Below, piece after piece: positions 10,656 to 22,425 of a DNA stretch of 64,000 nucleotides. The position numbers and the translations under genes were made by a program. Position 1 is the first letter of the stretch. The number at the start of each line of letters is the position of its first letter. The stretch lies in assembly GCA_035771165.1 (NCBI GenBank), contig JAWNZC010000302.1:1782001-1846000 (forward strand). Reading direction: 5' to 3'. Origin of the DNA: Paragorgia papillata (taxonomy: Eukaryota; Cnidaria; Anthozoa; Scleralcyonacea; Coralliidae). The notes beneath the pieces were generated by a model that did not search any database, was not told the origin of the DNA, and saw nothing but the letters and a program-made list of their open reading frames with translations.

Positions 10656-11160
10656 ACCAACCAACCAACCAACGACATCCAACCAATCAACCACCTAACC
10701 AACCAACCAACACACCAACCAACCAACACACCAACCAACCAACACACCAACCAACCAACACACCAACCAACCAACTGACCAACTCACTCACCAACCAACC
10801 ATCTATCCAACCAACCAACTAACGACATCCAACCAATCAACCGACCAACCAACTGACCAACACACCAACCAACCAACCAACCAACCAACCAACCAACCAA
10901 CCAACCAACCAACCATCCATCCAACCAACCAACCATCCAACCAACCATCCATCCAACCAACCAACCATCCAACCATCCATCCAACCAACCAACCATCCAA
11001 CCAACCAACCATCCAACCATCCAACCAACCATCCTACCAACCATGCAACCATGCAACCAACCAACCAACCAACCGACCAACCATCCATCCATCCAACCAT
11101 CCATCCAACCAACCAACCAACCAACCAACCAACCAATCAACCATCTAACCAACTAACCAA
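10656..11160. repeat. (CCAA)n / (CCAT)n tetranucleotide array
   Basis: About 500 bp of CCAA with interspersed CCAT, CACACCAA and CGACATCCAACCAATCAACC phrases. The last phrase also occurs at 17113, 17241 and 63882, showing that the array ends travel with the module. Confidence 0.95.
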
Positions 11161-11571
11161 ACCCGGCAAACTTCAAAGCGGTTAACAATCAAGCTACTAT
11201 TCATGCGATTCATGATTCATGCGACTACGATTCAAGCCACGATTCACCAACCAACCAACCAGAAATCTCTTGTCTAATTTACAAATAATTTCTTTCTTAA
11301 GCGTCAAATTCTACGAGCTGTGCCGGTGGCTGGAGTTTCTTATGGCTGGAAGCAAGATGAATATCGATTTGGGGTTTATGGCAGTAGCCCCAGAAAGGTC
11401 TTTTCTCCATATTACCCCCAGCAGTGTTGCTGGTGCTGCGCCATCTTGTAAACCTGGGAACTAATTGTATTACTTTACCTTGGGGACAATTATACTGCAG
11501 TATTTCAAACAACGAGTTTTTCATAGACAATAAATCCAGCACGTTACTCATTATCATTCAGACGAATAAAT
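11161..11571. other. No feature recognised
   Basis: Mixed-composition DNA with two overlapping short open frames on opposite strands. Nothing supports either as a gene. Confidence 0.4.
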
Positions 11572-12363
11572 AAAGAATATCGATGCAATCTTTTGTAAGC
11601 CCATCGTCAAAAAAAAATTGTTATTGTCTTAGCGGGTGTTTATATGGAGGCGAGCCAGGCCGGGTACACGCGTAAGAATCTCACAAGTTGTTACAGCATT
11701 GTTGACTGAACAATGCTGTAACAACGTTGTTATCATGTGTGAACAACCTTGATGAATTAACAATATTATTCATCATTGTTTCATCATGTTACAGCTTCAT
11801 GAAACAATAGCAGTTGTCCACGCATGTTGAAACAACTGAAGGACGTGTTGATACACCAGTCATGTTCACCATTGTTGTAACATTGTTGTTCAGCCTTGTT
11901 ACTTCATCATGCTGTTACAACATGTTGTATCATGTGCGAACAACGTTGTTGGCTATAAAAATGTGCTGTTAGAACAACTTGTTCATGACTGTTGATTTAT
12001 CCGTGAACAAGTTGTTCGAACTATAAGTGAACAACTTGTTTACGGGGTGCAGCACAACATTGTGTGTGCGTTTTTACGCGTGTACCCAGGCTAGCCCGCT
12101 TTGCCGAGATCGTGCTTGTGCTATTATTTCTTGTTAATTTTCGTCTTGTGTTTATATGAGAGCCGAGCCAGCCCGCCAAGTCGAGATCTCGCTTTGTGAG
12201 ACCGAGATCTCGGTTACCCGGGCTGGGTTTTTTTCCAACAATTCACAAGTTCCGCTTGTTCATATTTAAAACAATGAGACTTCGTGGCTTACCAGAACTG
12301 GTAAATTACGCAATTAGCACAGAGTAAAGAATATCGATGCAATCTTTTGTAAGCCCATCGTTA
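11572..12363. mobile_element. Foldback element with GTTGTT-rich interior between direct repeats
   Basis: A direct repeat beginning AAAGAATATCGATGCAATC occurs at about 11570-11608 and 12324-12361. Between the copies, inverted ends (GGGTACACGCGTAA near 11669 and TTACGCGTGTACCC near 12073) enclose about 400 bp densely packed with ACAACGTTGTT-like half-palindromes that can form many small hairpins. A second GC-rich inverted segment with GAGATCTCG motifs follows at 12150-12226. No ORF is present. The family is not recognised. Confidence 0.55.
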
Positions 12364-13156
12364 ATAAAAAGATTAGCTAGCCCACGAAAGCGTCTTCACG
12401 AAGACTAATTAATTTATTAAGTCTTCGCTATGATCACGAAACACACGAACAACGTTTTGATGTTCTATTTCAGTTTCTTTCATTCAGCACTATTTATTCA
12501 CACAGTCAAGCAAACGAACGCGTATCGAAGCGAGTTCAACAGTTTTTCAGCCCAGTTTGCCGAGATGAAAACGATTACATGGACATTTTCATGCCGGTTA
12601 ACCGGGCCAGCTTGCTTCCCATGTAATCGCCACCTTAAAGTGCATTAAGTGCATATGTCATCTGAATACGTTCTACATAGAGCAAACAGTTGTTCAGTGA
12701 AATATGTTTTTTTGATTGGAGCTATTCTTCAATGTTTTTTTTGGCGATTCGCATTTCTAGTATGGTAATGAGACGACGTCTATGTAGGCATTTGGCTTTC
12801 TTTCTCTTTTTGGCAAGATAAACTACCTGAGAATGTTTGTGGAAAAACTCATACAATATGGAACATGTTGTTCAAACACACCATTAATGGAAGAATTGGG
12901 TCATGTCACTCCTGCAAATAAATATTGTATAGATAATGATGACTACTTTGGCGTCATCTCGTTACCATTTTGAAAACAAAAATCTCTATTAAAGCAATAA
13001 AGGTTGCTCTAATCTAAAACATATTTCGTTGTTCAACTATTTGCCAAAGGTACAACGTATTTAGATGATAAAAAATTTGGGGTTATATGCACTATAACTC
13101 TTTCCTGTCCGAATCGGTCTTTGGTATTTTATTCTGGCTAACGCCAGACGATTTTA

Positions 13157-13397
13157 GGGGCCGTCGACAAATAGATTTCGTCCCCAATCGCGGGACTACA
13201 TCTGTCTACATCTCTTACTATGCTATGTGTCTATACTCGTCAAAATGACAGTATTAGTACCGTCAACATACTCGTTCGTGTCTTTCAGATATCCACTGGT
13301 CCGCGATGATAGGGGGGGAGGGGGGAGGGGGGAGGGGGTCAACACAATCGCGGAACAAGACCGTGATTGGGGACGAAATGTATTTGTCGACGGCCCC
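13157..13397. mobile_element. PIF/Harbinger-type MITE with TTA target duplication
   Basis: The inverted ends begin GGGGCCGTCGACAAAT at the left, with the complement at the right, and extend to about 35 bp with few mismatches. Flanking TTA occurs at 13154-13156 and 13398-13400. The 3-bp TWA duplication and G-rich termini fit PIF/Harbinger. The counterpart in block B is 18351-18576. Confidence 0.72.
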
Positions 13398-13437
13398 TTA
13401 TTCACCTCTGGGGAAGCCCTCGGACAGGAATCAGTCA

Positions 13438-14110
13438 AGGTCTTCCTTAAGGTTTGCAACGTCATTTCGGTAAAACGCTCTCAATTCGTCAGAATTTATG
13501 CCCCAAAAATAAAACAGATATCGTAGAGGCTATTAACTGTAGAATACAATGTTGTCTTTGATTTTGCGATATACACAAACCAATAATAGTTGTATATAAA
13601 TTAAAGCCAGAGGGCTTCACTCGGGGCGACTCAATGAAAAAACGTTTTATATTGTTCACAATCGTTCTCCGCAGTTTAACTCCGAGATAAATTTCCAGCA
13701 ACATGTCAGCTGCGTTTTCTGATATGCTGATTTTATTGACGACGAAAGTTAAAAATGCTGTTTTTCAACCAACATTCAGACAAAATAAGTCATAAAATCG
13801 AAACCAAGGAATGAATAAAAAAACGTTCACACCGTTTTCGGCTGGAAATTAATCTCGGAATCGAACTGCGAAAAAATGTTTTGAACAAAATGAAATGCTT
13901 TGTTCTTAAGTCGCCCCGAGTGAAGCCCTCTGGTTTTAATAATTGAAAAATTCACAACTATTATTGGTTTGTGTTTATCGCAAAATCAAATACAACATTA
14001 TATTCTACAAATTAATAGCTTTTTAACGAGATCTATTTTATTTTTGTGGCATAAATTGAAGAATTGACAGTGCTTTACCGAAATGACCTTGCAAACCTTA
14101 ATGAAGACCT
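13438..14110. repeat. Large imperfect palindrome (foldback MITE), block A
   Basis: The left arm from AGGTCTTCCTTAAGG to about 13700 is repeated inverted from about 13840 to 14110 (ending TTAATGAAGACC). Internal landmarks pair as well: CAGAGGGCTTCACTCGGGG near 13608 with CCCCGAGTGAAGCCCTCTG near 13914. The loop is about 140 bp. No ORF has family resemblance. The block B copy is at about 18620-19300. Confidence 0.8.
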
Positions 14111-14113
14111 TAA

Positions 14114-14397
14114 CACTTTGAGGCCTGGACCTCTCCCTGTGCTGAATAAAATATCGTCTGGCGTTAGCCAGAATAAAATACTCTCGCGTTAGCCAGAATA
14201 AAAAACTAAAGACTCGTCTTCAGGCTTCAAAGTGCTAAAGAGATAGGTTTTAAAATTTTGAGGCCTGGACCTCTCCCTGCGCTGAATAAAATCGTCTGGT
14301 GTTAGCCAGAATAAAATACTCTGGCATTAGCCAGAATAAAATACTCTGGCATTAGCCAGAATAAAATACTAAAGACTCGTCGTCAGGCTTCAAAGGG
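14114..14397. mobile_element. Two TTAA-associated piggyBac-like MITE copies
   Basis: Units begin CACTTTGAGGCCTGG and end CAGGCTTCAAAGGG. The cleanest flanks are TTAA at 14110-14113 and 14398-14401. Internally they contain repeated CTGGCGTTAGCCAGAATAAAA motifs. TTAA flanks with CCCTTTGA-type ends suggest piggyBac-type mobilisation; Kolobok also uses TTAA. Confidence 0.6.
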
Positions 14398-14408
14398 TTA
14401 AAGAGATA

Positions 14409-14547
14409 TATGTTATTTATCGGCTTGGAGGTCGGTATAGAAAAATATTTGCCCGAGGTCTTAAAAAAGGCCCCGGGCCGAGAGAGATTTTTGAGACAGA
14501 AGGCAAATATTTTTCCGTACGGACCGAGAAAGCGTTAAATAACATAT
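14409..14547. repeat. Short inverted-repeat element
   Basis: TATGTTATTTATCGGC at the left pairs with GTTAAATAACATA at the right, and GAAAAATATTTGCC pairs with GGCAAATATTTTTCC inside. It is MITE-like. No target duplication was identified. Confidence 0.6.
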
Positions 14548-15526
14548 TTATTTTTTTGTTAATCGTACAATTTATAATTTACATAATTAGGTAAATTAGC
14601 ATAATTAAATTAATTTGCGTAATCGTGATGACGTTCACGACTCACGTGATATTAAAAACTCCAAAGTTTATCGTTCGACAGTAAACCGACATGCAGTCTC
14701 AAAATTTTAAGATCTAGTTACGAATTGAAGTCAGAATGCAGTCCGAGTGTTTTTAAAGTTTAGTTCATAAAGATTCTTCGTCGTTCTTCTTCGTCGCTTG
14801 CTCGTTTTTGGCTGTTCGCTTGGAATCGAAAGTCGCTTTGAAATACTGGCTGACTGGAATGTTGAAAGTGTGTTGTTAGAGTTTGAAGACGAAAATTCTT
14901 GTAGTATTAAAGCCATTTGTAACTTTTTTCAAAGACATGACACGATGAGGTTGGCATGTGGAAAATATTTGACTAAAGGGTATAACGACTTGTAGCTGGT
15001 TTTTTTAGTATAGTTGGACAACAGAAGAAAGACAGTTTAGTGTCAAAAGGTTTCAGCTTTACTGTCTTCTCGTGGTATGTTTTTCTATATATAAGCTTAC
15101 TTCTATATAGTTTCATTTAGTGATTTAAAATACTATGTTCACAAGTTTGTCAATGTCGGTATGTTTTGCCGACCGTTTTAAACTGTTTTCATACGTCGTT
15201 GAGCAATAATACTTTAAAACTTTATAAATGTCGCTCGTGAATTTTGCTTTGTCATAGTTTTCCCAGCTTTTCTTTTAAAATTCGCTATTTTCACATGCAG
15301 TTGTCAAAACCCATTTGGATAATAAAACTCATTTGCATTCCCGTAGCTCTCTGCTAGATATATTTGTTCTGTGGCAAGCGAAATAGTTATAAAAATCGAT
15401 CAATTTTAAATGACAGAATGTAAAACTTTTTGGTTTCTGTATTTAAATCCACAGCGGTCCGTATCGGGGTCCGTATCGTAGGTTATGGACCGCTCGCTAG
15501 CCAAGTCGCACATGCGCAAAACGTTT
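14548..15526. other. No gene recognised
   Basis: AT-rich DNA with short overlapping open frames at 14731-14995 on both strands, neither with recognisable features. The short frame at 15430-15636 crosses the start of the next hAT module and is not coding. Confidence 0.4.
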
Positions 15527-16492
15527 GGCAGCGGTGTTGGGTCCACCATATTTTGACCGAGTCGTCCCCAGGCCCCAGACAACGAAAACTCGTCTGCCCG
15601 CGCCCGCCCGCCCGGCGCCCGCCGGCAAACTCATAACTCTAAAAAATCAAGCTAGCTAAGAGTGGTATTCAAGTTTTTTGATGGATTCTTCAACTTTCTT
15701 AAGGTATACTGTATTTATACATTTAATATTTTGACACAACTAGAACAAGCCACAAGGAGTACGAACACAATGTTATTATTCATATGGACATGGCAGACCA
15801 CATTATTGTACTTAGATTTATAGTTCAAATAAGAAGGAAACGAGCGCGGTTATGAGAATGGTTAGCAAAGTCATTAATTACATTAGTTATGTTATTTTTC
15901 ATAATTACATTTGTAATTTCACGCTCAATGTTCAAAATGACAATATCAAGAAGCCTCTGCTGTCCCATTGAAGCCCGGATGTACGACTTGGTTCTTCGAA
16001 GGCCGGGCGGAAAAAGATCGCTCAGCACTGCAAGACGCGGCAGGAATTGCACCAAAAGTGTTGGCCAGGTCAGAAAAACACGGGAGGATTTTCGTTATGC
16101 CATCTTCGTGAAGCCAATGAAGTAGCCTTGGTGTTGAAGAGAGTGCGTCGTTGCTGAACTTGCTCTCGCCCTGTTCTATCAAACTTGCCAAAATCTTACG
16201 TTCAGACAACAGTCGACCCTTTTCGCTTTACTTTATTTAACCACATTCTTCTCTCCCTTATCACATTCACAATCAATACACAAAGGACACATTCACAACT
16301 GATTATATACCCAACAGTGAACAGTTCCATTTACTAACATTTAATTGGCTAATGGCTAATCCCTTAATCAACAATTGAACGATACTATTATACTATATGT
16401 GATGCATGTTATGATGTTCACACTCTGTAATTACAAGCATTAAACTAATCAACTATTATTAAATATCCCCGTTATTTCCAACACCGGCTGCC
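15527..16492 (-). mobile_element. hAT-derived element, module copy 2, with candidate terminal inverted repeats
   Basis: GGCAGCGGTGTTGG at 15527-15540 and CCAACACCGGCTGCC at 16478-16492 are near-complementary and bracket the hAT relic. CAG-type ends fit hAT. The adjoining 8-mers (ACGTTTGG and CCGTTGCG) match at only five positions, so a target duplication is not proven. The left end is lost in copies 1 and 3, which start inside at TCCACC after a G-run. Confidence 0.5.
15825..16209 (-). pseudogene. hAT transposase C-terminal fragment, module copy 2
   Basis: The same coding relic as at 9628-10116, here split by a frameshift near 15990-16055. SERKILASLIEQGESK through SCSAERSFSA is in one frame and SYIRASMGQQRLLDIVILN in another. 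It is non-functional. Confidence 0.78.
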
Positions 16493-17085
16493 GTTGCGTT
16501 GCGTGTTTTGTCACCTTTTGTCTCTGAAGGCATGCCGCCTGAGGTCTGTTTCATACCTCGAAGTTCCGTCGAATTTAATCCATCGCATTTAATGCGACCA
16601 ATTTTATTCGACGGAAATGCGACGTCTGAAGTCTGAACTGATTTTATTTGATGTGTGATGTGTCGAATTTAATTCGACGCAGGCACGCAGTCGAAATTGT
16701 GCGACAAACTCTGTCGCATAATTCGACGGGAATACAGTCGAATGAAGACATTAATTTGTATAATTGGCATAATTGCTCTTTTTATTCCACAACCAAAAGA
16801 AAGTCTGGTCGACCAAAGGTTTTCCGTTAATGTAAACTTCAAATCGGATTATCGAATTTAGGAACATCATTTGATACTTGGCAACGAACTTCCGACCCGC
16901 GCGGCGCGAATGAGAATGTGTGATTGCGTGCGCATTTGTAAATAACAAGACGTTTTCAAACGTATACACTATTTCACGAAATAACCGAGTAAACATTCTT
17001 CCCAAAATGAACCAAAAATGCAACGACTGGGGGGGAGGGGGGGTCCGTGGACCCCCCGGACCCCCCTTCCCGTACGCCCGTGCCA
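16493..17085. repeat. Shared non-coding module segment, copy 2
   Basis: Matches 62838-63850 and, in part, 10146-10655. It includes an imperfect inverted pair CCGTCGAATTTAAT and ATTTTATTCGACGG (16567-16615). It lacks the MITE present in copy 3; the undisturbed site is near 16769. A G-run is at 17029-17044. Confidence 0.7.
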
Positions 17086-17821
17086 ACCAACCATCCAACC
17101 AACCAACCAACGACATCCAACCAATCAACCAACTAACCAACCAACACACCAACCAAGCAACTGACCAACTCACTCACCAACCAACCAACTGACAAACCAA
17201 GCAACTGACCAACCCACTCACCAACCAACCAACAAACTAACGACATCCAACCAATCAACCAACTGACCAACCAACTGACCAACACACCAACCAAGCAATT
17301 GACCAACTCACTCACCAACCAACCAACTGACCAACCCACTCACCAACCAACCAACCATCCAACCAACCAACCAACAAACCATCCATCCAACCAACCAACC
17401 AATAATCGAAACAACAATCCAAACAACCAACCAACCAACCAACCAACCAACCATCCAAGGAACGAACGAACGAACGAACGACCGACCGACCGACCGACCA
17501 ATCAACCAACCAACCAACCATCCAACCAACCAACCAACCATCCAACCATCCAACCAACCAACCAACCATCCAACCAACCAACCATCCAACCATCCAACCA
17601 ACCAACCAACCATCCAACCAACCAACCATCTAACCGACCAACCATCCATCAGTCCATCCATCCATCCATCCATCCATCCAACCAACCAACCAACCAACCA
17701 ACCAACCAACCAACCAACCAACCAACCAACCAACCAACCAACCAACCAACCAACCAACCAACCAACCAACCAACCAACCAACCAAACAACCAACCAACCA
17801 ACCAACCAACCAACCAACCAA
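17086..17821. repeat. (CCAA)n tetranucleotide array
   Basis: About 735 bp, the longest CCAA array in the window, with CCAT, GAACGAAC and GACC variants. Frames reading Thr/Asn/Gln/Pro or Val/Gly/Trp/Leu are repeat products. Confidence 0.96.
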
Positions 17822-19551
17822 TGTGCATTAAGTGCATTAAGTGCATATATCATCTGAATACGTTCTACATAGAGCAAACAGTTGTTCAGTGAAATATTTT
17901 TTTTTGATTGGAGCTATTCTTCAATGTTTTTTTTGGCGATTCGCATTTCTAGTATGGTAATGAGACGACGTCTATGTAGGCATTTGGCTTTCTTTCTCTT
18001 TTTGGCAAGATAAACTACCTGAGAATGTTTGTGGAAAGACTCATACAATATGGAACATGTTGTTCCAACACACCATTAATGGAAGAATTGGGTCATGTCA
18101 CTCCTGCAAATAAATATTGTATAGATAATGACGACTACTTTGACGTCACCTCATTACCATTTTGAAAACAAAAATCTCTATTAAAGCAATAAAGGTTGCT
18201 CTAATATAAAACATATTTCGTTGTTCAACTATTTGCCAAAGGTACAACGTAAATTTAGATGATAAAAACTTTGGGGTTATATGCACTATAACTCTTTCCT
18301 GTCCGAATCGGTCTTTGATATTTTATTCTGGCTAACGCCAGACGATTTTAGGGACCGTCGACAAATAGATTTCGTCCCCAATCGCGGGACTACATCTGTC
18401 TACATCTATTACTATGCTATGTGTCTATACTCGTCAAAATGACAGTATTAGTACGGTCAACATACTCGTTCGTGTGTTTCAGATATCCACTGGTCCACGA
18501 TGATAGGGGGGAGGGGGTCAACACAATGGCGGAACAAGTCCGCGATTGGGTACGGAATCTATTTGTCGACGGCCCCTTATTCACCTCTGGGGAAGCCCTC
18601 GGACAGGAATCGGTTAAGGTCTTCCTTAAGGTTTGCAACGTCATTTCCGTGAAACGCTCTCAATTCGTCAGAATTTATGCCCCAAAAATAAAACAGATAT
18701 CGTAGAGGCTATTAACTTGTAGAATACAATGTTGTCTTTGATTTTGCGATAAACACAAACCAATAATAGTTGTATTTAAATTAAAGACAGAGGGCTTCAC
18801 TCGGGGCGACTCAATGAAAAAACGTTTTATATTGTTCAAAATCTTTCTCCGCAGTTTAATTCCGAGATAAATTTCCAGCAACATGTCAGCTGCGTTTTCT
18901 GATATGCTGATTTTATTGAACGAAAGTTAAAAATGCTGTTTTTCAACCAACATTCAGACAAAATAAGTCATAAAATCGAAACGAAGCAATGAATAAAAAA
19001 ACGTTCGCACCGTTTTCGGCTGGAAATTTATCTCGGAATCGAACTGCGAAAAAATGTTTTGAACAAAATGAAACGCTTTGTTCTTAAGTCTCCCCGAGTG
19101 AAGTCCTCTGGTTTAATAATTGAAAAATTCGCAACTATTATTGGTTTGTGTTTATCGCAAAATCAAATACAACATTGTATTCTACAAACTTTGTAGTAAT
19201 AGCTTTTTAACGATATCTATTTTATTTTTGTGGCATAAATTGAGGAATTGACAGTGCTTTACCGAAATGACCTTGCAAACCTTAATGAAGACCTTAACAC
19301 TTTGAGGGCTGTACCTCTCCCTGTGCTGAATAAAATATCGTCTGGCGTTAGCCAGAATAAAATCGTCTCGCGTTAGCCAGAATAAAAAACTAAAGACTCG
19401 TCTTCAGGCTTCAAAGTGCTAAAGAGATAGGTTTTAACATTTTGAGGCCTGGACTTCTCCCTGCGCTGAATAAAATCGTCTGGTGTTAGCCAGAATAAAA
19501 TACTCTGGCATTAGCCAGAATAAAATACTAAAGACTCGTCATCAGGCTTCA
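17822..19551. repeat. Duplicated block B (pair of 12640-14401)
   Basis: This same-orientation copy of block A abuts the CCAA array directly. It contains the Harbinger-type MITE (18351-18576) and the large palindrome (about 18620-19300). Small indels separate the copies, for example a longer G-rich tract in block A near 13310-13338. Confidence 0.85.
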
Positions 19552-19975
19552 AAGGGTTAAAGAGATAGGTTTTAAATAATAAAATACTAAAGACTCGTCG
19601 TCAGGCTTCAAAGGGTTAAAGAGATAGGTTTTAAATAATAAAATACTAAAGACTCGTCGTCAGGCTTCAAAGGGTTAAAGAGATAGGTTTTAAAGAATAA
19701 AATACTAAAGACTCGTCGTCAGGCTTCAAAGGGTTAAAGAGATAGGTTTTAAAGAATAAAATACTAAAGACTCGTGGTGAGGCTTCAAAGGGTTAAAGAG
19801 ATAGGTTTTAAAGAATAAAATACTAAAGACTCGTCATCAGGCTTCAAAGGGTTAAAGAGATAGGTTTTAAAGAATAAAATACTAAAGACTCGTGGTGAGG
19901 CTTCAAAGGGTTAAAGAGATAGGCTTTAAAGAATAAAATACTAAAGACTCGTCGTCAGGCTTCAAAGTGTTAGAG
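19521..19975. repeat. 59-bp tandem array derived from a TTAA MITE end
   Basis: About eight units with a 59-bp period, each carrying TAAAATACTAAAGACTCG, CAGGCTTCAAAGGGTTAA and AGAGATAGGTTTTAAA. The unit is the right-hand part of the piggyBac-like MITE plus a short spacer, so the array arose by tandem growth of one MITE end. Confidence 0.85.
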
Positions 19976-20760
19976 TGCTTATGAAACGAAAATTAAGTTT
20001 GTCTTATCTCAAAGTACTTTTTAAATGACAGAGTAACATCTTTTGCATTTTTTGTTTGTTTCCTTGCTTCGTTGTTCAGTTGAAAATGTATATTTTTGTT
20101 GTTGTAAAGAAGAAACACACACACACACACATAATTGCTTCGAAATGATTCCGTCTGATAATAGAAAAGATATATAACCTTTCCCAGTAAGTCATTATGC
20201 ACGTTGTGATGTCACTGGTTAGTTTCGCTTATAAAACAAACTGTGATACCCAGGCCCGGATTTACCAATTTTGGGCCTACAGGCTAAGTGTGACGACACA
20301 TTTCTAGGGGGTCCGGAATTTTTTTGAATTTTGGGTCTCTGAAACAGCATTTCCCGCATTTTGAGGACACTTTTGAACAAAATATAAAGGTCTGAAATCC
20401 CATTTTTTAACAGAGTTTCTCGTCATTTTTAAGAAAGTAGAATAATTAATTATACATTATTAATAATACATTATCATTATTAATTATACAAGTAGAACAA
20501 TTAATTATAGTTTATGGGGTAAAATAAAGTTTTGGGAAATTTTGAAATAGTGTATAAATTTATTTTTTTTCGTCCCAAAACGTGGGCCGTGCAAATTGTG
20601 GGCCTACAGGCTATAGCCTGGTAAGCCTATCGGTAAATCCGGGCCTGGTGATATCTTAAAAACGAAGCAAGGAAACAAAAAACTGCAAAAGATGATACTT
20701 TGTCATTTTAAAAGTACTTTCAAATAAGACAAACTTAATTTTCGTTTCATAAGCACTTTA
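19971..20760. mobile_element. MITE with roughly 100-bp inverted ends, split by a nested insertion
   Basis: GTGCTTATGAAACGAAAATT from 19976 is repeated inverted at the right (ending AAGCACTTTA at 20760), and the match continues through AAGTACTTTTTAAATGACA and the CAAGGAAACAAA region for roughly 100 bp per arm. The interior is interrupted by the hAT-type MITE at 20251-20647. Confidence 0.78.
20251..20647. mobile_element. Nested hAT-type MITE with 8-bp target duplication
   Basis: The ends CAGGCCCGGATTTACC and GGTAAATCCGGGCCTG are exact complements. Flanks GTGATACC (20243-20250) and GTGATATC (20648-20655) match at 7 of 8 positions. There is no ORF in 397 bp. It inserted into the MITE at 19971-20760, giving a relative age order. 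Confidence 0.87.
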
Positions 20761-20868
20761 AAGAGATTGGACCTCTCCATGCGCTGAATAAAATCGTCTG
20801 GTGTTAGCCAGAATAAAATACTAAAGGCTCGTCTTTAGGCTTCAAAGTGTTAAAGAGATAGGTTTTAA

Positions 20869-20962
20869 CACTTTGAGGCCTGGACCTCTCCCTGTGCTGA
20901 ATAAAATCATCTGGCGTTAGCCAGAATAAAATACTAAAGACTCGTCTTCAGGCTTCAAAGGG
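20869..20962. mobile_element. Compact TTAA-flanked MITE (piggyBac-like)
   Basis: The cleanest copy of the family: TTAA at 20865-20868 and 20963-20966, ends CACTTTGAGGCCTG and CAGGCTTCAAAGGG, 94 bp in all. The interior carries the CTGGCGTTAGCCAG palindrome seen many times at 13.1-14.4 and 18.3-19.5 kb. Confidence 0.72.
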
Positions 20963-21239
20963 TTAATCCGTTCCATATAATAATTAAGCAACAATGCATT
21001 TTTAATTAAGGCTAGATAGTGCATTTTTATTCATACACTCACACAACGAGTATACTTATCAACATTAATTCATACTTTCGTTTCCTTCATGTTTTCATCT
21101 GCAATAACACTTTCAAGCAGAGGTGTTTTATTCTTATCTTTTGTGATGGCTTGCTTTGCTTCTTTGTAATGAAGCCATGACAACATGTAGAACAATGTTC
21201 AAAGTCCTACAGAAAAAATAATAAAAATAAAAAACAAGC

Positions 21240-21675
21240 TATTACTACTCTAACACAAACTCGAACACGAACTTCAACACGAACACAAACACGAACACGA
21301 ACACGAACTTGAACACGAACTCAAACACGAATTCAAACATGAACACGATCTCGAACACGAACTCGAACACGAACTTGAACACGAACTCAAACACATGAAC
21401 ACGATCTCGAACACGAACTTGAACACAAACTTGAACTTGAACTTGAACTTGAACACGAACTTCAACTTGAACACGAACTCGAACTTGAACACGAACTTGA
21501 ACACGAACTTGAACTTGAACTTGAACACGAACTTCAACTTGAACACGAACTCGAACTTGAACACAAACTCGAACTTGAATTTGAACACGAACGTGATCTC
21601 GAATACGAACAACACGAACTTTAACACGAACACACGATATTGAACACGAACACACAAATTTGAATACGGACTCAA
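21240..21675. repeat. GAACACGAACTT minisatellite in the last SLCO intron
   Basis: Hexamer and dodecamer units of GAACAC/GAACTT. It lies between the last two SLCO exons. Frames of Val/Phe/Glu or Asn/Thr/Leu are repeat products. Confidence 0.93.
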
Positions 21676-22040
21676 ACACAAACTCGAAGCGAAAGTCTCT
21701 AAATTTCACGTACCTGTCAGTATGCCAGTAATTGTTGTAATCATTTTCATTTGTTCATCCATATCGTAAACCAAACAATAACCAATCTTATCACAAACGT
21801 TTTGCCAAATAACGCAATTTAAATCCACAACATGACCAAACAGTACTGGACCAGGAATATGAGCAAGCACTTTTGGTGAAAAATATTGTAAACCAAAAGT
21901 AAATGAAAGGTCTTCTGGACGTAAACATCTGAAATAATCCACAAAATATTGTAGTTCAACTGTTAATTGTTCAACCAGAGTTTAGTCTAGGTTATTAAAG
22001 TGCCCCTAACCTCGATACTTTTTATTGTCTTACTTGGAAG

Positions 22041-22425
22041 AACTTTTAAAATGATAAAGTAACTTCTTTGGAAGATTTTCACTTTGTTTTTGAGATATTT
22101 CATTTTGTTTGATAGGCAAATGTCCGGAATTTACGTCACACATGCCTAATGACTTATCGAAGAAATTTGTGTATCTCTTTCATTCTCGAACGAAATCCTT
22201 TAAAATCGAGAAGTTTGGTGTTGTGGGAGAAACACGCACACATGTTATTCATACTTTAGTGTTTTTACTTGATGAACGCAAAGATACATGACATTCTCTG
22301 ATAAGTCATTATGCATATGTGACGTAACTTCCGGACATTTGCATATCAAACAAAATGAAATATCGCAAAAACAAAGCAAAAAAGGGAAAATCTTCCAAAG
22401 AAGTTACTTTATCATTTTAAAAGTT
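22041..22425. repeat. Inverted-repeat MITE in the SLCO large intron
   Basis: AACTTTTAAAATGATAAAGT at the left is mirrored at 22425, and complementarity continues through the GGAAGATTTTC and GATAGGCAAATGTCCGG regions for about 90 bp per arm. The ends resemble those of the 19971-20760 element (AAAGTACTTT/AATGACA-like). No ORF is supported. Confidence 0.7.

Larger units (their letters stand above)
12640..14401. repeat. Duplicated block A (pair of 17822-19551)
   Basis: About 1.76 kb is nearly identical, in the same orientation, to 17822-19551. It starts at GTGCATTAAGTGCATATGTC and ends in the TTAA-flanked MITEs. It contains a Harbinger-type MITE, a large palindrome and several copies of the CTGGCGTTAGCCAG motif. 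No gene is seen in either copy. Confidence 0.85.

Noticed and set aside
17299..17892. Thr/Asn/Gln/Pro and Val/Gly/Trp/Leu frames
   Set aside because: Products of CCAA repeats on either strand; the same applies at 9.0, 10.7, 35.7 and 61.0 kb.
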